From Loigolactobacillus iwatensis (GTDB lineage Bacteria > Bacillota > Bacilli > Lactobacillales > Lactobacillaceae), in contig NZ_RHNP01000007.1 of NCBI RefSeq assembly GCF_003950295.1, positions 1 through 64,000 of the forward strand: DNA of 64,000 nt, written 5' to 3'. Made by a program: the position numbers and the translations under genes. Below the pieces are notes generated by a model. That model was given only the letters and a program-made list of their open reading frames with translations, did not search any database and had not been told where the DNA came from. This document shows, one piece after another, positions 32,834 to 41,501 of this stretch; the stretch's first letter is position 1; the number at the start of each line of letters is the position of its first letter.

Positions 32834-33796
32834 CTACGTCAATGAGACTAAATCAGAACGTAAAAGCCGCTGATAAGTCGCGTGATCAATGCGGCCAGTT
32901 TTATCCCTAGTCACCTTTATTCGTTTCACAGGCCACAGAAAATGACAAATTGCTTGATCAACCTGCGGATTTTCATGTAAACGGTAATGAGCCGCCTTCA
33001 ATCCGGTAATCAAGCTCTCGCGATAACGGCCAATTCGTTTATCCAGTAGAAAACGCAGCGATAACGCGCTATCAACCGAGACTGAACCGTCGCTATCACT
33101 ACCATCTAATAAATCACCGGCAATGTTTAGCCAAGCAACTCCAGTTGGCAGGTAGGACATGTTTTTTTCAAAGGCTTGATAGACTGGCGTCTTAGCAACT
33201 GGCCCATCCCCACGTAACTCGTAAGAAAAAACCTGGGCCCCATCTTCGCCAACGTCTAAATCATTAAACGGGCCCGCCAGCGTGATCACCTTTTTAATAG
33301 TCGGCTGATCCTCATCTCCACCTGCGGCCAATAAATAACGAAATAGGCTGACCGCCCCCATCGAATGACCAACTAGATTCACTTGTTCAACATGGTAATT
33401 CTGTTTAAGCTGGGCCAACACAAGGCGCAGCCAATCACTCTGCTTTTTTAATGAAGCGCCATTATCACTAAATAAAAGTTGAATTGTTGGATTGGCTACA
33501 GCAGTTGGCAATTTTCCGCGCACACTTACGCGACCTGCCGAACTAACTCGAATTACTAAGGCCTTTTGCGCGATCCCCTGCCGATTAAAACGGGCCAACA
33601 TACGCCCAAAAGAAAAACGATTACCATGAAAACCATGAATGAAAATCGTTGGCGTTCGGGTAAAGCCCAGTGCTTGTTTTAGCTGTTTTGGCGCAGGTAA
33701 CCGGTATTTCGGTAAAGCCAGCTGGTGTAATTGATCGGCCAGAACAAGTAGGACTGCCCCGAAAAGAATGACCACTAATAGAATAATGAGTTGCAC
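32834..33796 (-). CDS. Membrane-anchored alpha/beta hydrolase (DUF915 type)
   Basis: A 320-residue protein. The N-terminal hydrophobic segment (about 3-22, IILLVVILFGAVLLVLADQ) acts as anchor or signal. The hydrolase domain has the oxyanion region IFIHGFHGNRFSFGRM (about 51-66), the nucleophile elbow GHSMGA (about 144-149, Ser146), an acid residue in the AGDLLDGSDSDGSVSVDSA region and a His near LKAAHYRLHENP. It belongs to the DUF915 family of lactobacilli; the substrate is unknown. It lies between nusG and rplK, interrupting the usual nusG-rplK order, and the terminator after nusG separates the transcripts. Confidence 0.85.
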   Translation of the reverse strand: MQLIILLVVILFGAVLLVLADQLHQLALPKYRLPAPKQLKQALGFTRTPTIFIHGFHGNRFSFGRMLARFNRQGIAQKALVIRVSSAGRVSVRGKLPTAVANPTIQLLFSDNGASLKKQSDWLRLVLAQLKQNYHVEQVNLVGHSMGAVSLFRYLLAAGGDEDQPTIKKVITLAGPFNDLDVGEDGAQVFSYELRGDGPVAKTPVYQAFEKNMSYLPTGVAWLNIAGDLLDGSDSDGSVSVDSALSLRFLLDKRIGRYRESLITGLKAAHYRLHENPQVDQAICHFLWPVKRIKVTRDKTGRIDHATYQRLLRSDLVSLT

Positions 33797-33870
33797 TATA
33801 ATTCATCACCACCAAAATTAAAATGTGCCAACGACAATCATTTTCACACGTTTTTAGTCTTATATTTGCT

Positions 33871-33910
33871 AATAAAAAAGCTGGAACAAAATAAATTTTG
33901 CACCAACTTC
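33871..33910 (-). terminator. Terminator after nusG
   Basis: The minus strand AAGTTGG, CAAAAT / TTTTG, CCAGCTT is followed by TTTTTATT. It is 27 bases past the nusG stop. Confidence 0.75.
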
Positions 33911-33936
33911 ATTATAAAACATTTTATTTAAAAAGC

Positions 33937-34488
33937 TTAGATCTTATCAGCCTGATCGTAATCAAGTTCAGTACTTGTCTCGCGGCCAAACATATCAATG
34001 TTAACTTTTAATTTTAATTTTTCTTTATCAACTTCCGTAATCTTACCCGTCAATTTAGCAAAAGCGCCGTCAACGATCGTTACGACGTCACCAACTTCGA
34101 AATCGACGTTGCTGTGCCGGGCGCTCATGCCAAGCTGGCGTAAAATCCGTTCAACTTCATCAGGTAAAAGTGGCGCTGGCTTACTACCAGAACCGTGGCT
34201 GCCAACAAAACCAGTCACACCCGGTGTATTTCGAACAATGAACCAAGCCTGGTCGGTCATAACCATTTCGACCAACACATAGCCTGGAAATTCCTTCTGC
34301 ATCGTTACTTTGTCCTTACCATCCTTGATCTCATGTGATTCTTGTTCAGGTACGACAACGCGGAAGATATTATCCTCCATCCCCATTGATTGGGCCCGGG
34401 ATTCAATGTTACTTTTGACCTTATTTTCGTAACCGGAATAAGTGTGCAAAACGTACCATTGCTTTGATGCTGACTCTGTTTCTGACAT
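33937..34488 (-). CDS. nusG: Transcription termination/antitermination protein NusG
   Basis: The 183-residue RNA polymerase-binding factor. The NGN domain covers about 8-110 (QWYVLHTYSGYENKVKSNIE, FPGYVLVEMVMTDQAWFIVRNTPGVTGFVG) and the KOW domain about 130-180 (VGDVVTIVDGAFAKLTGKI, GRETSTELDYDQ). The ATG follows AGGAGAAACTAGC. It lies downstream of secE, but a terminator-like hairpin (34529-34553) sits between them. Confidence 0.98.
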   Translation of the reverse strand: MSETESASKQWYVLHTYSGYENKVKSNIESRAQSMGMEDNIFRVVVPEQESHEIKDGKDKVTMQKEFPGYVLVEMVMTDQAWFIVRNTPGVTGFVGSHGSGSKPAPLLPDEVERILRQLGMSARHSNVDFEVGDVVTIVDGAFAKLTGKITEVDKEKLKLKVNIDMFGRETSTELDYDQADKI

Positions 34489-34528
34489 GCTAGTTTCTCC
34501 TTTATCTGAATGACTTTTTTAACAAAAT

Positions 34529-34553
34529 AAAAAAACCTCGCCTAGCGAAGTTT
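34529..34553 (-). terminator. Terminator or attenuator between secE and nusG
   Basis: The minus strand AACTTCGC, TAG, GCGAGGTT is followed by seven T. If fully active, nusG would need its own promoter in the 40 bases before its start, so partial readthrough is likely. Confidence 0.8.
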
Positions 34554-34724
34554 TAGTAACGCGTAAATTCATTATAGCAAAATTTTATCACTTTGCCTAC
34601 TTAAAAATAAACAAGTAAGCTTAAATAAATCCTGAACTAAAACTATTTACCCAAAATTCATACGCAAATACTAAGGTAATAGTAGCTTAGCTAAGAATAA
34701 TTATTCTTTTAATCAAGTTTAAGC

Positions 34725-34907
34725 CTATTTAGAAACTAATAAATTTAAAAGCCACTGTAGGCCGTTATCAACAACAGCAAAGAAGGCTGCAAAAAATACA
34801 GTCATTCCAACTACTGTTCCAGTATCATGGCGTAATTCTTTTCGCGTCGGCCAACTTACAGCCTTCATTTCCCGCCCAACATCACCAAAAAAATGAATTA
34901 ATCTCAT
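34725..34907 (-). CDS. secE: Preprotein translocase subunit SecE
   Basis: A 60-residue single-span membrane protein of the SecYEG channel. The conserved cytoplasmic stretch EMKAVSWPTRKELRHDT (about 13-29) precedes the membrane segment VGMTVFFAAFFAVVDNGLQWLL (about 33-54). The start lies eight bases after rpmG, with GAGGTAA formed by the end of rpmG as binding site, so the two genes are coupled. Confidence 0.97.
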   Translation of the reverse strand: MRLIHFFGDVGREMKAVSWPTRKELRHDTGTVVGMTVFFAAFFAVVDNGLQWLLNLLVSK

Positions 34908-34915
34908 TGTCGTAT

Positions 34916-35065
34916 TTACCTCGTTTCTTGATGCAACGTCTGTTTATTGCAATGTTTACAGTACTTATTCAGAGTTAACCGCGCCATATGCTGCTGGCTC
35001 ATGGATACTTGGTAATTCCGTGAGCCGCAGATACTGCACGCCAAAGTTATTTTTATTTGTGACAT
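34916..35065 (-). CDS. rpmG: 50S ribosomal protein L33
   Basis: A 49-codon gene running from ATG at 35065 to TAA at 34916. The product starts [20 protein letters not shown] and ends HQETR. It has the two zinc-binding pairs C10/C13 and C36/C39 of the cysteine-bearing L33 form. Upstream is GGGAGAAATTTGA, an acceptable binding site. rpmG-secE-nusG is the standard order in Firmicutes. It is shorter than common ORF-length cut-offs, which is why it is easily missed. Confidence 0.93.
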   Translation of the reverse strand: MSQIKITLACSICGSRNYQVSMSQQHMARLTLNKYCKHCNKQTLHQETR

Positions 35066-35286
35066 TCAAATTTCTCCCACTCAAAACGCGTTTAGAACCG
35101 AACATTTTCTAACCAATCCAATAAATGTGTCAGAAAAAGCATCCAGTTACACTACACACTTCACCTTACTTACCTTGTGTAACGCTACTAGCAATAAGCC
35201 ATAACTACTGTAGAATTCACCAATCACGCTCTGATAAGATATGCACATTTACTCTAGCATGTCAGCATTCGATAGTCAAACAAGAC

Positions 35287-36264
35287 CTACTTCAATAATT
35301 GCGTTCGTACAATTGCAATGGCCAGCGCAATAATTTGCATACTATGAAATAATATTAAATTATGGATTGCTGTTTCAAAAGTTGTTTTTTTAATTTGAAC
35401 TCGTTCAAAAGTCCGAATATTTTGAATGATTTTAGGCAAAACCAGAAAAATAATTAATTCTTCTGGTGGCAACAGGCCCAAAATAATGGCCAAAGAGGCC
35501 GTCACATAACAACTTAAAATTACCAAGGGATAAAGTTTTAACGACTTTTTTTTACCAAGGTAATACGGTAATGTATAGCGATGATTACGCTGATCTTGCT
35601 CAAGATCACAAATATTATCGGCAAACATAATGTTCGAATCCGCCAAAATACTGGGCAAACCAACCAGTACAAGAATAAATAGTGACAGTAAATTCCCTTT
35701 TAATTGAAACTCAGGCCAGTTAACAAACAAGCCCATTAAGGTTGTTGGGGCAACGTTGATGTAAGCCGTTAAGAAGAAAACGCCAAAGCCCTCGGCACAA
35801 CCCGCTAAAATTTCGCCTAATGGAAAGCGAGAAAACGGCATTGGACCGTATGTATAAAAGATCGTAACCCCAATCCCAATGGCGCCCATAAATAGCATCA
35901 ATAGATTCGTTCGAAATACTAGCCAAACACCTAAACAGCAAGAAAGCGCCAGAAAAAAAAGCATTAAATGCAGTGCGTGCTTAGGTGATAGGTGTTCCCG
36001 CCCAATAATATTATCCGTATCACGGTAAGTCTTGTCTACCGCCAATTTATAATCCTGGACGTTATTAAAGCCGGTGACAAAAAAAGCAATTGACATTTGC
36101 GCAACAAAATAAATCAGGGAACTTAACCAATTAACCTCCTGAAAATAATAAATGCTGTACAGCAATCCAATTAAGAACGGAATTGCACTCGCCGTCTTAG
36201 CGTTAAAACGAATAAATTCTAAAAAGAGCTTAAACGTCATTGGTTTTGTTTCTGTTGCTTCCAT
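35287..36264 (-). CDS. menA: UbiA-family prenyltransferase (DmkA/MenA, demethylmenaquinone synthesis)
   Basis: A 325-residue membrane protein with about eight membrane segments. It carries both Asp-rich motifs of UbiA enzymes, NNVQDYKLAVDKTYRD (67-82) and DNICDLEQDQRNHRYTLP (about 219-236). It would attach a polyprenyl chain to 1,4-dihydroxy-2-naphthoate to form demethylmenaquinone. Its position opposite ndh2-eetA-eetB-dmkB identifies it as the DmkA-type enzyme of an EET locus rather than a haem O or ubiquinone enzyme. No other menaquinone genes are in the window, so the naphthoate precursor may be imported or made elsewhere. The start ATG has GAGGAGACGTATTT upstream. Confidence 0.88.
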   Translation of the reverse strand: MEATETKPMTFKLFLEFIRFNAKTASAIPFLIGLLYSIYYFQEVNWLSSLIYFVAQMSIAFFVTGFNNVQDYKLAVDKTYRDTDNIIGREHLSPKHALHLMLFFLALSCCLGVWLVFRTNLLMLFMGAIGIGVTIFYTYGPMPFSRFPLGEILAGCAEGFGVFFLTAYINVAPTTLMGLFVNWPEFQLKGNLLSLFILVLVGLPSILADSNIMFADNICDLEQDQRNHRYTLPYYLGKKKSLKLYPLVILSCYVTASLAIILGLLPPEELIIFLVLPKIIQNIRTFERVQIKKTTFETAIHNLILFHSMQIIALAIAIVRTQLLK

Positions 36265-36970
36265 AAATACGTCTCCTCTATGTCAGTAAAAAAGTTCTTT
36301 AAGATTAATTAAATAAGTATGCCAGCTCGACCACTATTGAGAAAAGGCTAAGCGGCGCTAACCACACACCAAGAAATACATTACCATGCAAATTCGTACT
36401 AACAACCGGCTGACCTTTTTAATTACACCATAGCCGGATCAAGTACGCAACCACAATTTAAAACTAGACCATGTTTGAAAAAGGCTTTAATAGTATTTAT
36501 CTGACTAATACGTTGGGAGTTCAATCCATTGCTACTCCAACCAACCTAATTATAAAAATACACAATCGACCTATTCGCAAAAATTCTAACGACTAACTTT
36601 GTTTAAACTACTTCGCGTAAATCTAGCAACACTGATTTACGCAAAGTAGTCAGAATAAAAACATCAATGACTATCAAGTGACCTTAAAAAAATAATCTTA
36701 TGAAAAATACCTCAAAAAAATATTTGGTTTCTAAATTGAAATTAAGAATTACACAACCAACCAATAAATTACCTATTTTTTGATTAAAAAAATAAAAAAC
36801 TACAAGTTTACTAGTAGCGACAACACTGCTTTAACAAGTTTAAGTTAACTTTAATGCAACTTTTCGCAAAAGCTAGTTTCGAAGCGTTTTTTAATATGTG
36901 ACAAACCAAACAATTAGTGCTATTTTTAAGTTAATTCTATGAATAAACTAAAAACGCATTAAATCACAAA
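36265..36970. other. Gene-free AT-rich region inside the EET locus
   Basis: About 700 bases between menA and the ndh2 promoter. It contains a 17-bp inverted repeat (36607-36650) and a worn trace of a family A edge near 36471 (CATGTTTGAAAAAGGC). No coding frame is visible, although in the described EET loci fmnB and pplA lie at this place. Confidence 0.6.
36607..36650. repeat. 17-bp inverted repeat in the menA-ndh2 intergenic region
   Basis: ACTACTTCGCGTAAATC and GATTTACGCAAAGTAGT are complementary at all but one position, around a 10-base loop. No T-run follows, so an operator or a leader hairpin is as likely as a terminator. Confidence 0.75.
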
Positions 36971-36972
36971 AG

Positions 36973-37029
36973 GAAACGTTTCATTTTTTTGTAAATGGCA
37001 TGGACAAAGCGTTTTCTTTTCTGTATAAT
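36973..37029 (+). promoter_or_regulatory. ndh2: Promoter of ndh2 with catabolite-control-like motifs
   Basis: TGGACA (37001-37006), 17 bp, TATAAT (37024-37029) with TG before the -10. The palindrome GAAACGTTTC (36973-36982) lies upstream, and AAAGCGTTTTC sits between the boxes. Both resemble halves of CcpA sites (TGWAANCGNTNWCA) but neither fits perfectly. Confidence 0.65.
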
Positions 37030-37097
37030 TTATTTGACAATAGTCATGAACTTATTTATTTGTGAATTTATTATTCTATACTTTAGGAAGTGTTAAT

Positions 37098-39068
37098 ATG
37101 GCTAAGAAAAATGTTGTCGTTGTAGGTGCTGGCTTTGCCGGCGTTGCTGCAACGAGACGCTTAGCAAAACGATTCAAGAAGAATGCCGACGTACAAATCA
37201 CACTGATTGACCGCCATTCTTACATGACGTATATGACTGAGTTGCATGAAGTTGCAACCGATCGTGTACCAAAAGAAGCAGTCCAGTACGACCTCGGCCG
37301 CTTGTTTGCACATAGAAAGAACGTTTCACTCGTGACTGATAACGTTACTAACGTTGATCACGATAAGAACGTTGTTACAACAGAACACGGTTCATACTCA
37401 TTTGATTACCTTATTTTGGCAATGGGTGCCGAACCAAATGATTTCGGTACACCTGGCGTTAAGAAATATGGCCATATGCTCTGGTCATTGGAAGACGCAG
37501 TTGCCTTAAAGGAGCATTTTGAAAAATCTGTTGCTCAAGGTGCAATTGAACATGATCCGGCCAAACGTAAGGCATTGTTAACCTTCGTTGTCGTTGGTGG
37601 TGGTGCCACTGGTGTTGAAACAATGGGTGAATTAATTGATTGGCGCCCTATTTTGGCCAAAGAAAACCATCTTGATCCAAAAGAAATCACTTTAATTTTG
37701 GATGAAGCTGTTCCAACGATTTTAAACATGTTTGATCGTCCTGACGCTGACCTTGCTTTGAAATATATGCAACGTAAAGGCGTCGACGTTAAGACTGCGG
37801 CTCCAATTACTGAAGTTAGCCCTGATGACATGACTTTGAAAGATGGCACCCATATTCCAACGAAGACGGTTGTTTGGACTGCTGGTTTGAAAGCTAATAC
37901 TGATACTAGTGATTACAATATGGAAACTGGCCGTGCCGGTCGGTTAATCACCAACAAATATATGCAATCAAATCAATACAAGAACACTTATGTTGCCGGT
38001 GATTTATCGTTAAACACCAATGAAGGTGATCGCGGTACACCACAGCTTGTTGAAGCAGCTGAACAAACTGGTAATGCAGCGGCCGAAAGCATTGTTGCCG
38101 CTGTTAATGGCACAACACCAAAGGCTATGAAATCTAGCTATTCTGGTTCAGTCATTTCAATCGGTTCGCATTATAGTGTGGCCGTTGTCTTCAAGCACAT
38201 TCATTTAAGTGGTTGGTTTGCAACAATCATGAAACATTTGATCAACTTACTTTACTTCATTGAAACCTTTGCTGGTTACTATCTCTACCAGTACAGTATG
38301 CATGAATTCTTCCGTAATCGTAATGGCCGGACACCATTCTGGGGTCACATTTCACGTTACGGTAACGTTTTATGGAGTGTTCCTTTACGAATCTTCTACG
38401 CCGCAATGTGGTTAGTTGATTGTTGGTCAAAGGTTCAAGGTTCAGGCTCTTGGTTTAGCGGCAAGTTACGGCTACCATTTACTTGGTTATATCCTAAGGT
38501 TGCTTCAGCCGCTACTAGTGGTGCTTCATCTGCTAGTTCTGCAGCCAAAAAGGTTGTTAGCAGTGTTGCCTCATCAACAACTACTGGTGCTTCACAGGCC
38601 GCTTCAACTGCTAAAACTGCTGTTAAGGCTGCTGCTTCTACAACACCTGCAACACCCAAAGAATTTTTCAGTTTATCATATGACTATGGTAAGCAACCAA
38701 TGATGGTCTTCAAGCATTTACCAAAATGGTATGAAAGCATTACGAAGTTCTTCATGCCAAATAAATCAACTGCTTTATTTATGCAGGAATTTATGACCAT
38801 TGTTGAAATTGGGATTGCATTTTGTATTCTCTTCGGTTTATTTACTTGGTTAGCTAACGCGGCCACTATTGGTTTAGTTGCTGTCTTCTGCCTTTCAGGT
38901 ATGTTCTACTGGGTTAATATTTGGATGCCTTTCGTTGCCTTAGCCTTGATGAACGGTTCCGGACGATCATTTGGTTTAGATTACTGGGTTGTTCCGTGGT
39001 TACAAAAGCATTTGGGTCACTGGTGGTATGGCGATCTCAAACCGCTCTACAACGGTCCACAAAAATAG
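37098..39068 (+). CDS. ndh2: Type II NADH dehydrogenase of the extracellular-electron-transfer type (Ndh2)
   Basis: A 656-residue protein. The FAD-binding Rossmann motif VVVVGAGFAGVAATRRL lies at about 5-21, the NADH-binding motif FVVVGGGATGVETMGEL at about 165-181, and YVAGDLSLN closes the FAD site. Residues about 390-460 and 560-640 form extra membrane segments (second part DoxX-like: FMTIVEIGIAFCILFGLFTW ... FYWVNIWMPFVALALMNGSG). Ordinary NDH-2 of about 400 residues lacks these; Ndh2 of Listeria EET loci has them. An Ala/Ser/Thr-rich linker (about 475-525) lies between. I chose the ATG at 37098, with AGGAAGTG upstream. It oxidises NADH and passes electrons to demethylmenaquinone. Confidence 0.92.
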   Translation: MAKKNVVVVGAGFAGVAATRRLAKRFKKNADVQITLIDRHSYMTYMTELHEVATDRVPKEAVQYDLGRLFAHRKNVSLVTDNVTNVDHDKNVVTTEHGSYSFDYLILAMGAEPNDFGTPGVKKYGHMLWSLEDAVALKEHFEKSVAQGAIEHDPAKRKALLTFVVVGGGATGVETMGELIDWRPILAKENHLDPKEITLILDEAVPTILNMFDRPDADLALKYMQRKGVDVKTAAPITEVSPDDMTLKDGTHIPTKTVVWTAGLKANTDTSDYNMETGRAGRLITNKYMQSNQYKNTYVAGDLSLNTNEGDRGTPQLVEAAEQTGNAAAESIVAAVNGTTPKAMKSSYSGSVISIGSHYSVAVVFKHIHLSGWFATIMKHLINLLYFIETFAGYYLYQYSMHEFFRNRNGRTPFWGHISRYGNVLWSVPLRIFYAAMWLVDCWSKVQGSGSWFSGKLRLPFTWLYPKVASAATSGASSASSAAKKVVSSVASSTTTGASQAASTAKTAVKAAASTTPATPKEFFSLSYDYGKQPMMVFKHLPKWYESITKFFMPNKSTALFMQEFMTIVEIGIAFCILFGLFTWLANAATIGLVAVFCLSGMFYWVNIWMPFVALALMNGSGRSFGLDYWVVPWLQKHLGHWWYGDLKPLYNGPQK

Positions 39069-39092
39069 TATTAGTCAAGTAGTCATTGCAGG

Positions 39093-39137
39093 AAGAATGG
39101 TTCTAGGGTATTCTTTAGCCTAGGACCATTCTTTTTA
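39093..39137 (+). terminator. Terminator between ndh2 and eetA
   Basis: AGAATGGTTCTAGG, 12-base loop, CCTAGGACCATTCT, then TTTTATG. It is strong enough to make ndh2 the most abundant part of the transcript. Confidence 0.88.
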
Positions 39138-39170
39138 TGAAATGAAACTCAACGGGCTGGAAGTGGCGAT

Positions 39171-39617
39171 TTGGCAAGTAAGAAACGAAATTTGTCGAAA
39201 AAATATTTAAATATGCTTAGACCTTGGGACATTATTATTATTGTGTTCCTGATTATCCTATCGTTTACACCATTGGCGATTTTTTCAATTCATGAACGAA
39301 ATACTGCCGCCGCCAACATCCCAGTTAAAACGGCCGTTGTCAGTCATGATGGCAAACAAATTTACAAATTAAAACTAACTAACCACCGCGGAACAACAAC
39401 TTATACCTACCGGGCCGCGAATGGTGATTATAATAAAATCGTATTTAAGAATGATAAGGTTGCCATCACTGATGCTAATTGTAGTGATCAAATTTGCGTA
39501 AAGCGTGGCTGGATAAGTAAATCTGGACAAACAATTGTCTGTCTTCCCCATAAATTACTGGTTGAGATCAAAACTAATCAGGGTTCAACAACTCAGGGCG
39601 GTTTGGTCACAGAATGA
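39171..39617 (+). CDS. eetA: NusG domain II-like membrane protein EetA
   Basis: A 148-residue protein. One membrane segment (about 19-42, DIIIIVFLIILSFTPLAIFS) precedes an extracellular NusG-II-like domain with ITDANCSDQICVKRGWISKS ... IVCLPHKLLVEI (about 100-135). The cysteine-bearing DxxCxxxxC pattern is typical of EetA. The start is TTG at 39171 with GGAAGTGG upstream; the ATG at 39213 would cut off the basic N-terminus. EetA is needed for electron export in Listeria, but its exact job is not settled. The following eetB starts 13 bases after its stop. Confidence 0.85.
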   Translation: MASKKRNLSKKYLNMLRPWDIIIIVFLIILSFTPLAIFSIHERNTAAANIPVKTAVVSHDGKQIYKLKLTNHRGTTTYTYRAANGDYNKIVFKNDKVAITDANCSDQICVKRGWISKSGQTIVCLPHKLLVEIKTNQGSTTQGGLVTE

Positions 39618-39630
39618 TCGAGGTCAAAAA

Positions 39631-40239
39631 ATGACACAACCTAAAATTGCAAAGTACGTTTATATCGCCCTTTTAGTCGCCCAGGGGGTCGTTATTGGTT
39701 TACTAGAACGAATGATTCCATTTCCTTTTTCATTCGCACCTGGCGCTAAACTAGGCTTGGCCAACTTAATCACTATCGTTTCATTATTCACCATGTCATT
39801 TAATGATAGTTTTCTATTACTATGGATGCGGCTCATTTTAACCGCAATATTAGGTGGCACTTTATCCACCTTTCTCTACAGTATAAGCGGTGCAATCTTC
39901 AGTTATTTTGGTATGTTGCTTGTAAAACAATTGGGACCAACACGCGTTAGTATTATTGGTATTTCAGCAACTGGTGGCCTACTTTATAACGTTGGGCAGT
40001 TACTAGTGGCTAGCCTAATTGCGCAAAGTTGGACGGTAATGCTCTACTTACCTGTGCTTTCGTTTATCGGAATTTTAGCGGGCGTTGCAATTGGCATTGC
40101 CGCAAATTATTTATTTGAACACGTTACAACGCTAAATTATTTAAAAGATAATTATCAACACCTAAAACAAACACGACGTCCCCACCAGAAACGGCAGCAC
40201 CACTACGCGCAAAAGGAGTCCCACTATGACGAAAATTAA
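39631..40239 (+). CDS. eetB: Gx-transporter/heptaprenyl diphosphate synthase component I-like membrane protein EetB
   Basis: A 202-residue protein with about five membrane segments (YIALLVAQGVVIGLLERMIP ... FIGILAGVAIGIAANYLFEH). The family hallmark PFSFAPGAKLGLANLITI lies at about 26-43. The name heptaprenyl diphosphate synthase component I is historical; it resembles S components of ECF transporters. I chose the ATG at 39631 with GAGGTCAAAAA upstream; the longer frame to 39535 overlaps eetA. It ends in a His/Gln-rich tail and overlaps the dmkB start by 14 bases, so the two are coupled. Confidence 0.88.
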   Translation: MTQPKIAKYVYIALLVAQGVVIGLLERMIPFPFSFAPGAKLGLANLITIVSLFTMSFNDSFLLLWMRLILTAILGGTLSTFLYSISGAIFSYFGMLLVKQLGPTRVSIIGISATGGLLYNVGQLLVASLIAQSWTVMLYLPVLSFIGILAGVAIGIAANYLFEHVTTLNYLKDNYQHLKQTRRPHQKRQHHYAQKESHYDEN

Positions 40240-41206
40240 CCCCATGTGGCAGCAATACCCTGAACTGGTACCAAATTTAACTGCCGTACTAGCCTTAATG
40301 AAAAAACATATTCATACTGATGATCGAGCAGTTACTGAAGCAATTCTTGATATGATTAATTCCGGTGGCAAATTATTACGGCCAGCTTATTGTTTATTAT
40401 TCAGTCAATTTAAGCCAGTCGACGATAAAAAAATGGTTGCGTTGGCCGCCTCAATTGAAACCCTGCACACTGCCACGCTAATTCATGATGACGTTGTCGA
40501 TCGTGCACTAACAAGACGTAATATTGCAACTATCCAGGCCCGCTTTGGTCAGGATGTCGCGGTCTACGCCGGTGATTATCTATTTGTGATTTGTTTTCAA
40601 CTATTAGCGAACCACACAAGTGACCTTCGCAGTATCCGTCAAAATGCCCAAGGTATGGAAAAAATTTTGAACGGCGAATTAAGCCAAAAGCGAATGCGCT
40701 ACAATTATGAAATGACCATTGATGACTACCTTAAGCAAATCCAAGGTAAAACGGCCCAACTTTTTGGTTTAGCTTGTTTTGTTGGAGCTTATGAAAGTGG
40801 TAACAGCCTTAGCTTTTCCCGCCAATGTCAAAAGATTGGTCTTAACATTGGAATGGCTTTTCAGATCATGGATGACCTACTGGATTATAGCCAATCAACC
40901 GCCACACTTGGCAAGCCAGTATTAGAGGACGTTCGCCAGGGTGTCTACTCTGCGCCCCTACTATTAGCTCTAGATCAGCACCAAGGTGAATTTATTCCTT
41001 ACCTTGAAAAACGGGCTAACATGACTGCGGCAGACATTGATGTTGTCACAAAATTAGTGACACAATATTCTGGACTTGAAAAGGCCCACGCTTTGGCCGC
41101 TAGTTACACGGACAAAGCATTGAAAGGCTTAAATAAATTACCTGATATACCGGCTAAAGCAAGCTTGTTACGCTTAACAAAACAATTGTTACAGCGCCAG
41201 TTCTAA
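40226..41206 (+). CDS. dmkB: Polyprenyl diphosphate synthase DmkB
   Basis: A 326-residue all-helical prenyl chain elongase. GGKLLRPAY (about 47-55), the first Asp-rich motif LIHDDVVDRALTRR (about 87-100) and the second FQIMDDLLDYSQS (about 211-223) are complete. It makes the long polyprenyl diphosphate used by the DmkA-type enzyme for demethylmenaquinone. It follows eetB with an overlap, and the transcript ends at a long hairpin. The chain length cannot be read from the sequence. Confidence 0.92.
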   Translation: MTKINPMWQQYPELVPNLTAVLALMKKHIHTDDRAVTEAILDMINSGGKLLRPAYCLLFSQFKPVDDKKMVALAASIETLHTATLIHDDVVDRALTRRNIATIQARFGQDVAVYAGDYLFVICFQLLANHTSDLRSIRQNAQGMEKILNGELSQKRMRYNYEMTIDDYLKQIQGKTAQLFGLACFVGAYESGNSLSFSRQCQKIGLNIGMAFQIMDDLLDYSQSTATLGKPVLEDVRQGVYSAPLLLALDQHQGEFIPYLEKRANMTAADIDVVTKLVTQYSGLEKAHALAASYTDKALKGLNKLPDIPAKASLLRLTKQLLQRQF

Positions 41207-41297
41207 AACTAAAACGACTAATGTGAAATAAAACCCGCAATTTGTTTTTTTACAAATCATGAGCGTTCAACTTCACTTTAGTCGTTTTTAGTTTGGT
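41205..41297 (+). terminator. Terminator after dmkB
   Basis: AACTAAAACGACTAATGTGA pairs with TCACTTTAGTCGTTTTTAGTT across a loop of about 45 bases. The arm begins at the dmkB stop codon. Confidence 0.75.
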
Positions 41298-41345
41298 GTA
41301 ATTTAATTGGCCAGAAAATACTACTATTCAAATAAAACCGTAAAC

Positions 41346-41395
41346 TAAAAGCGATCCCCACCCTATTGACGGCGTTAATCGCTTTTAGTTTAACT
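41346..41395. terminator. Bidirectional terminator between dmkB and sigH
   Basis: AAACTAAAAGCGAT and ATCGCTTTTAGTTT pair perfectly over 14 bp across a 21-base loop. It lies about 107 bases beyond the sigH stop codon. Confidence 0.75.
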
Positions 41396-41501
41396 ATGAT
41401 TAAATTAATTGAACGGATCAGTAATCTAGACCAGATTCAGAAAATATTTTTAACAACATTTTCTAATTGATCTAGTGTCTTTGAACCGATAAATTCTGGG
41501 C

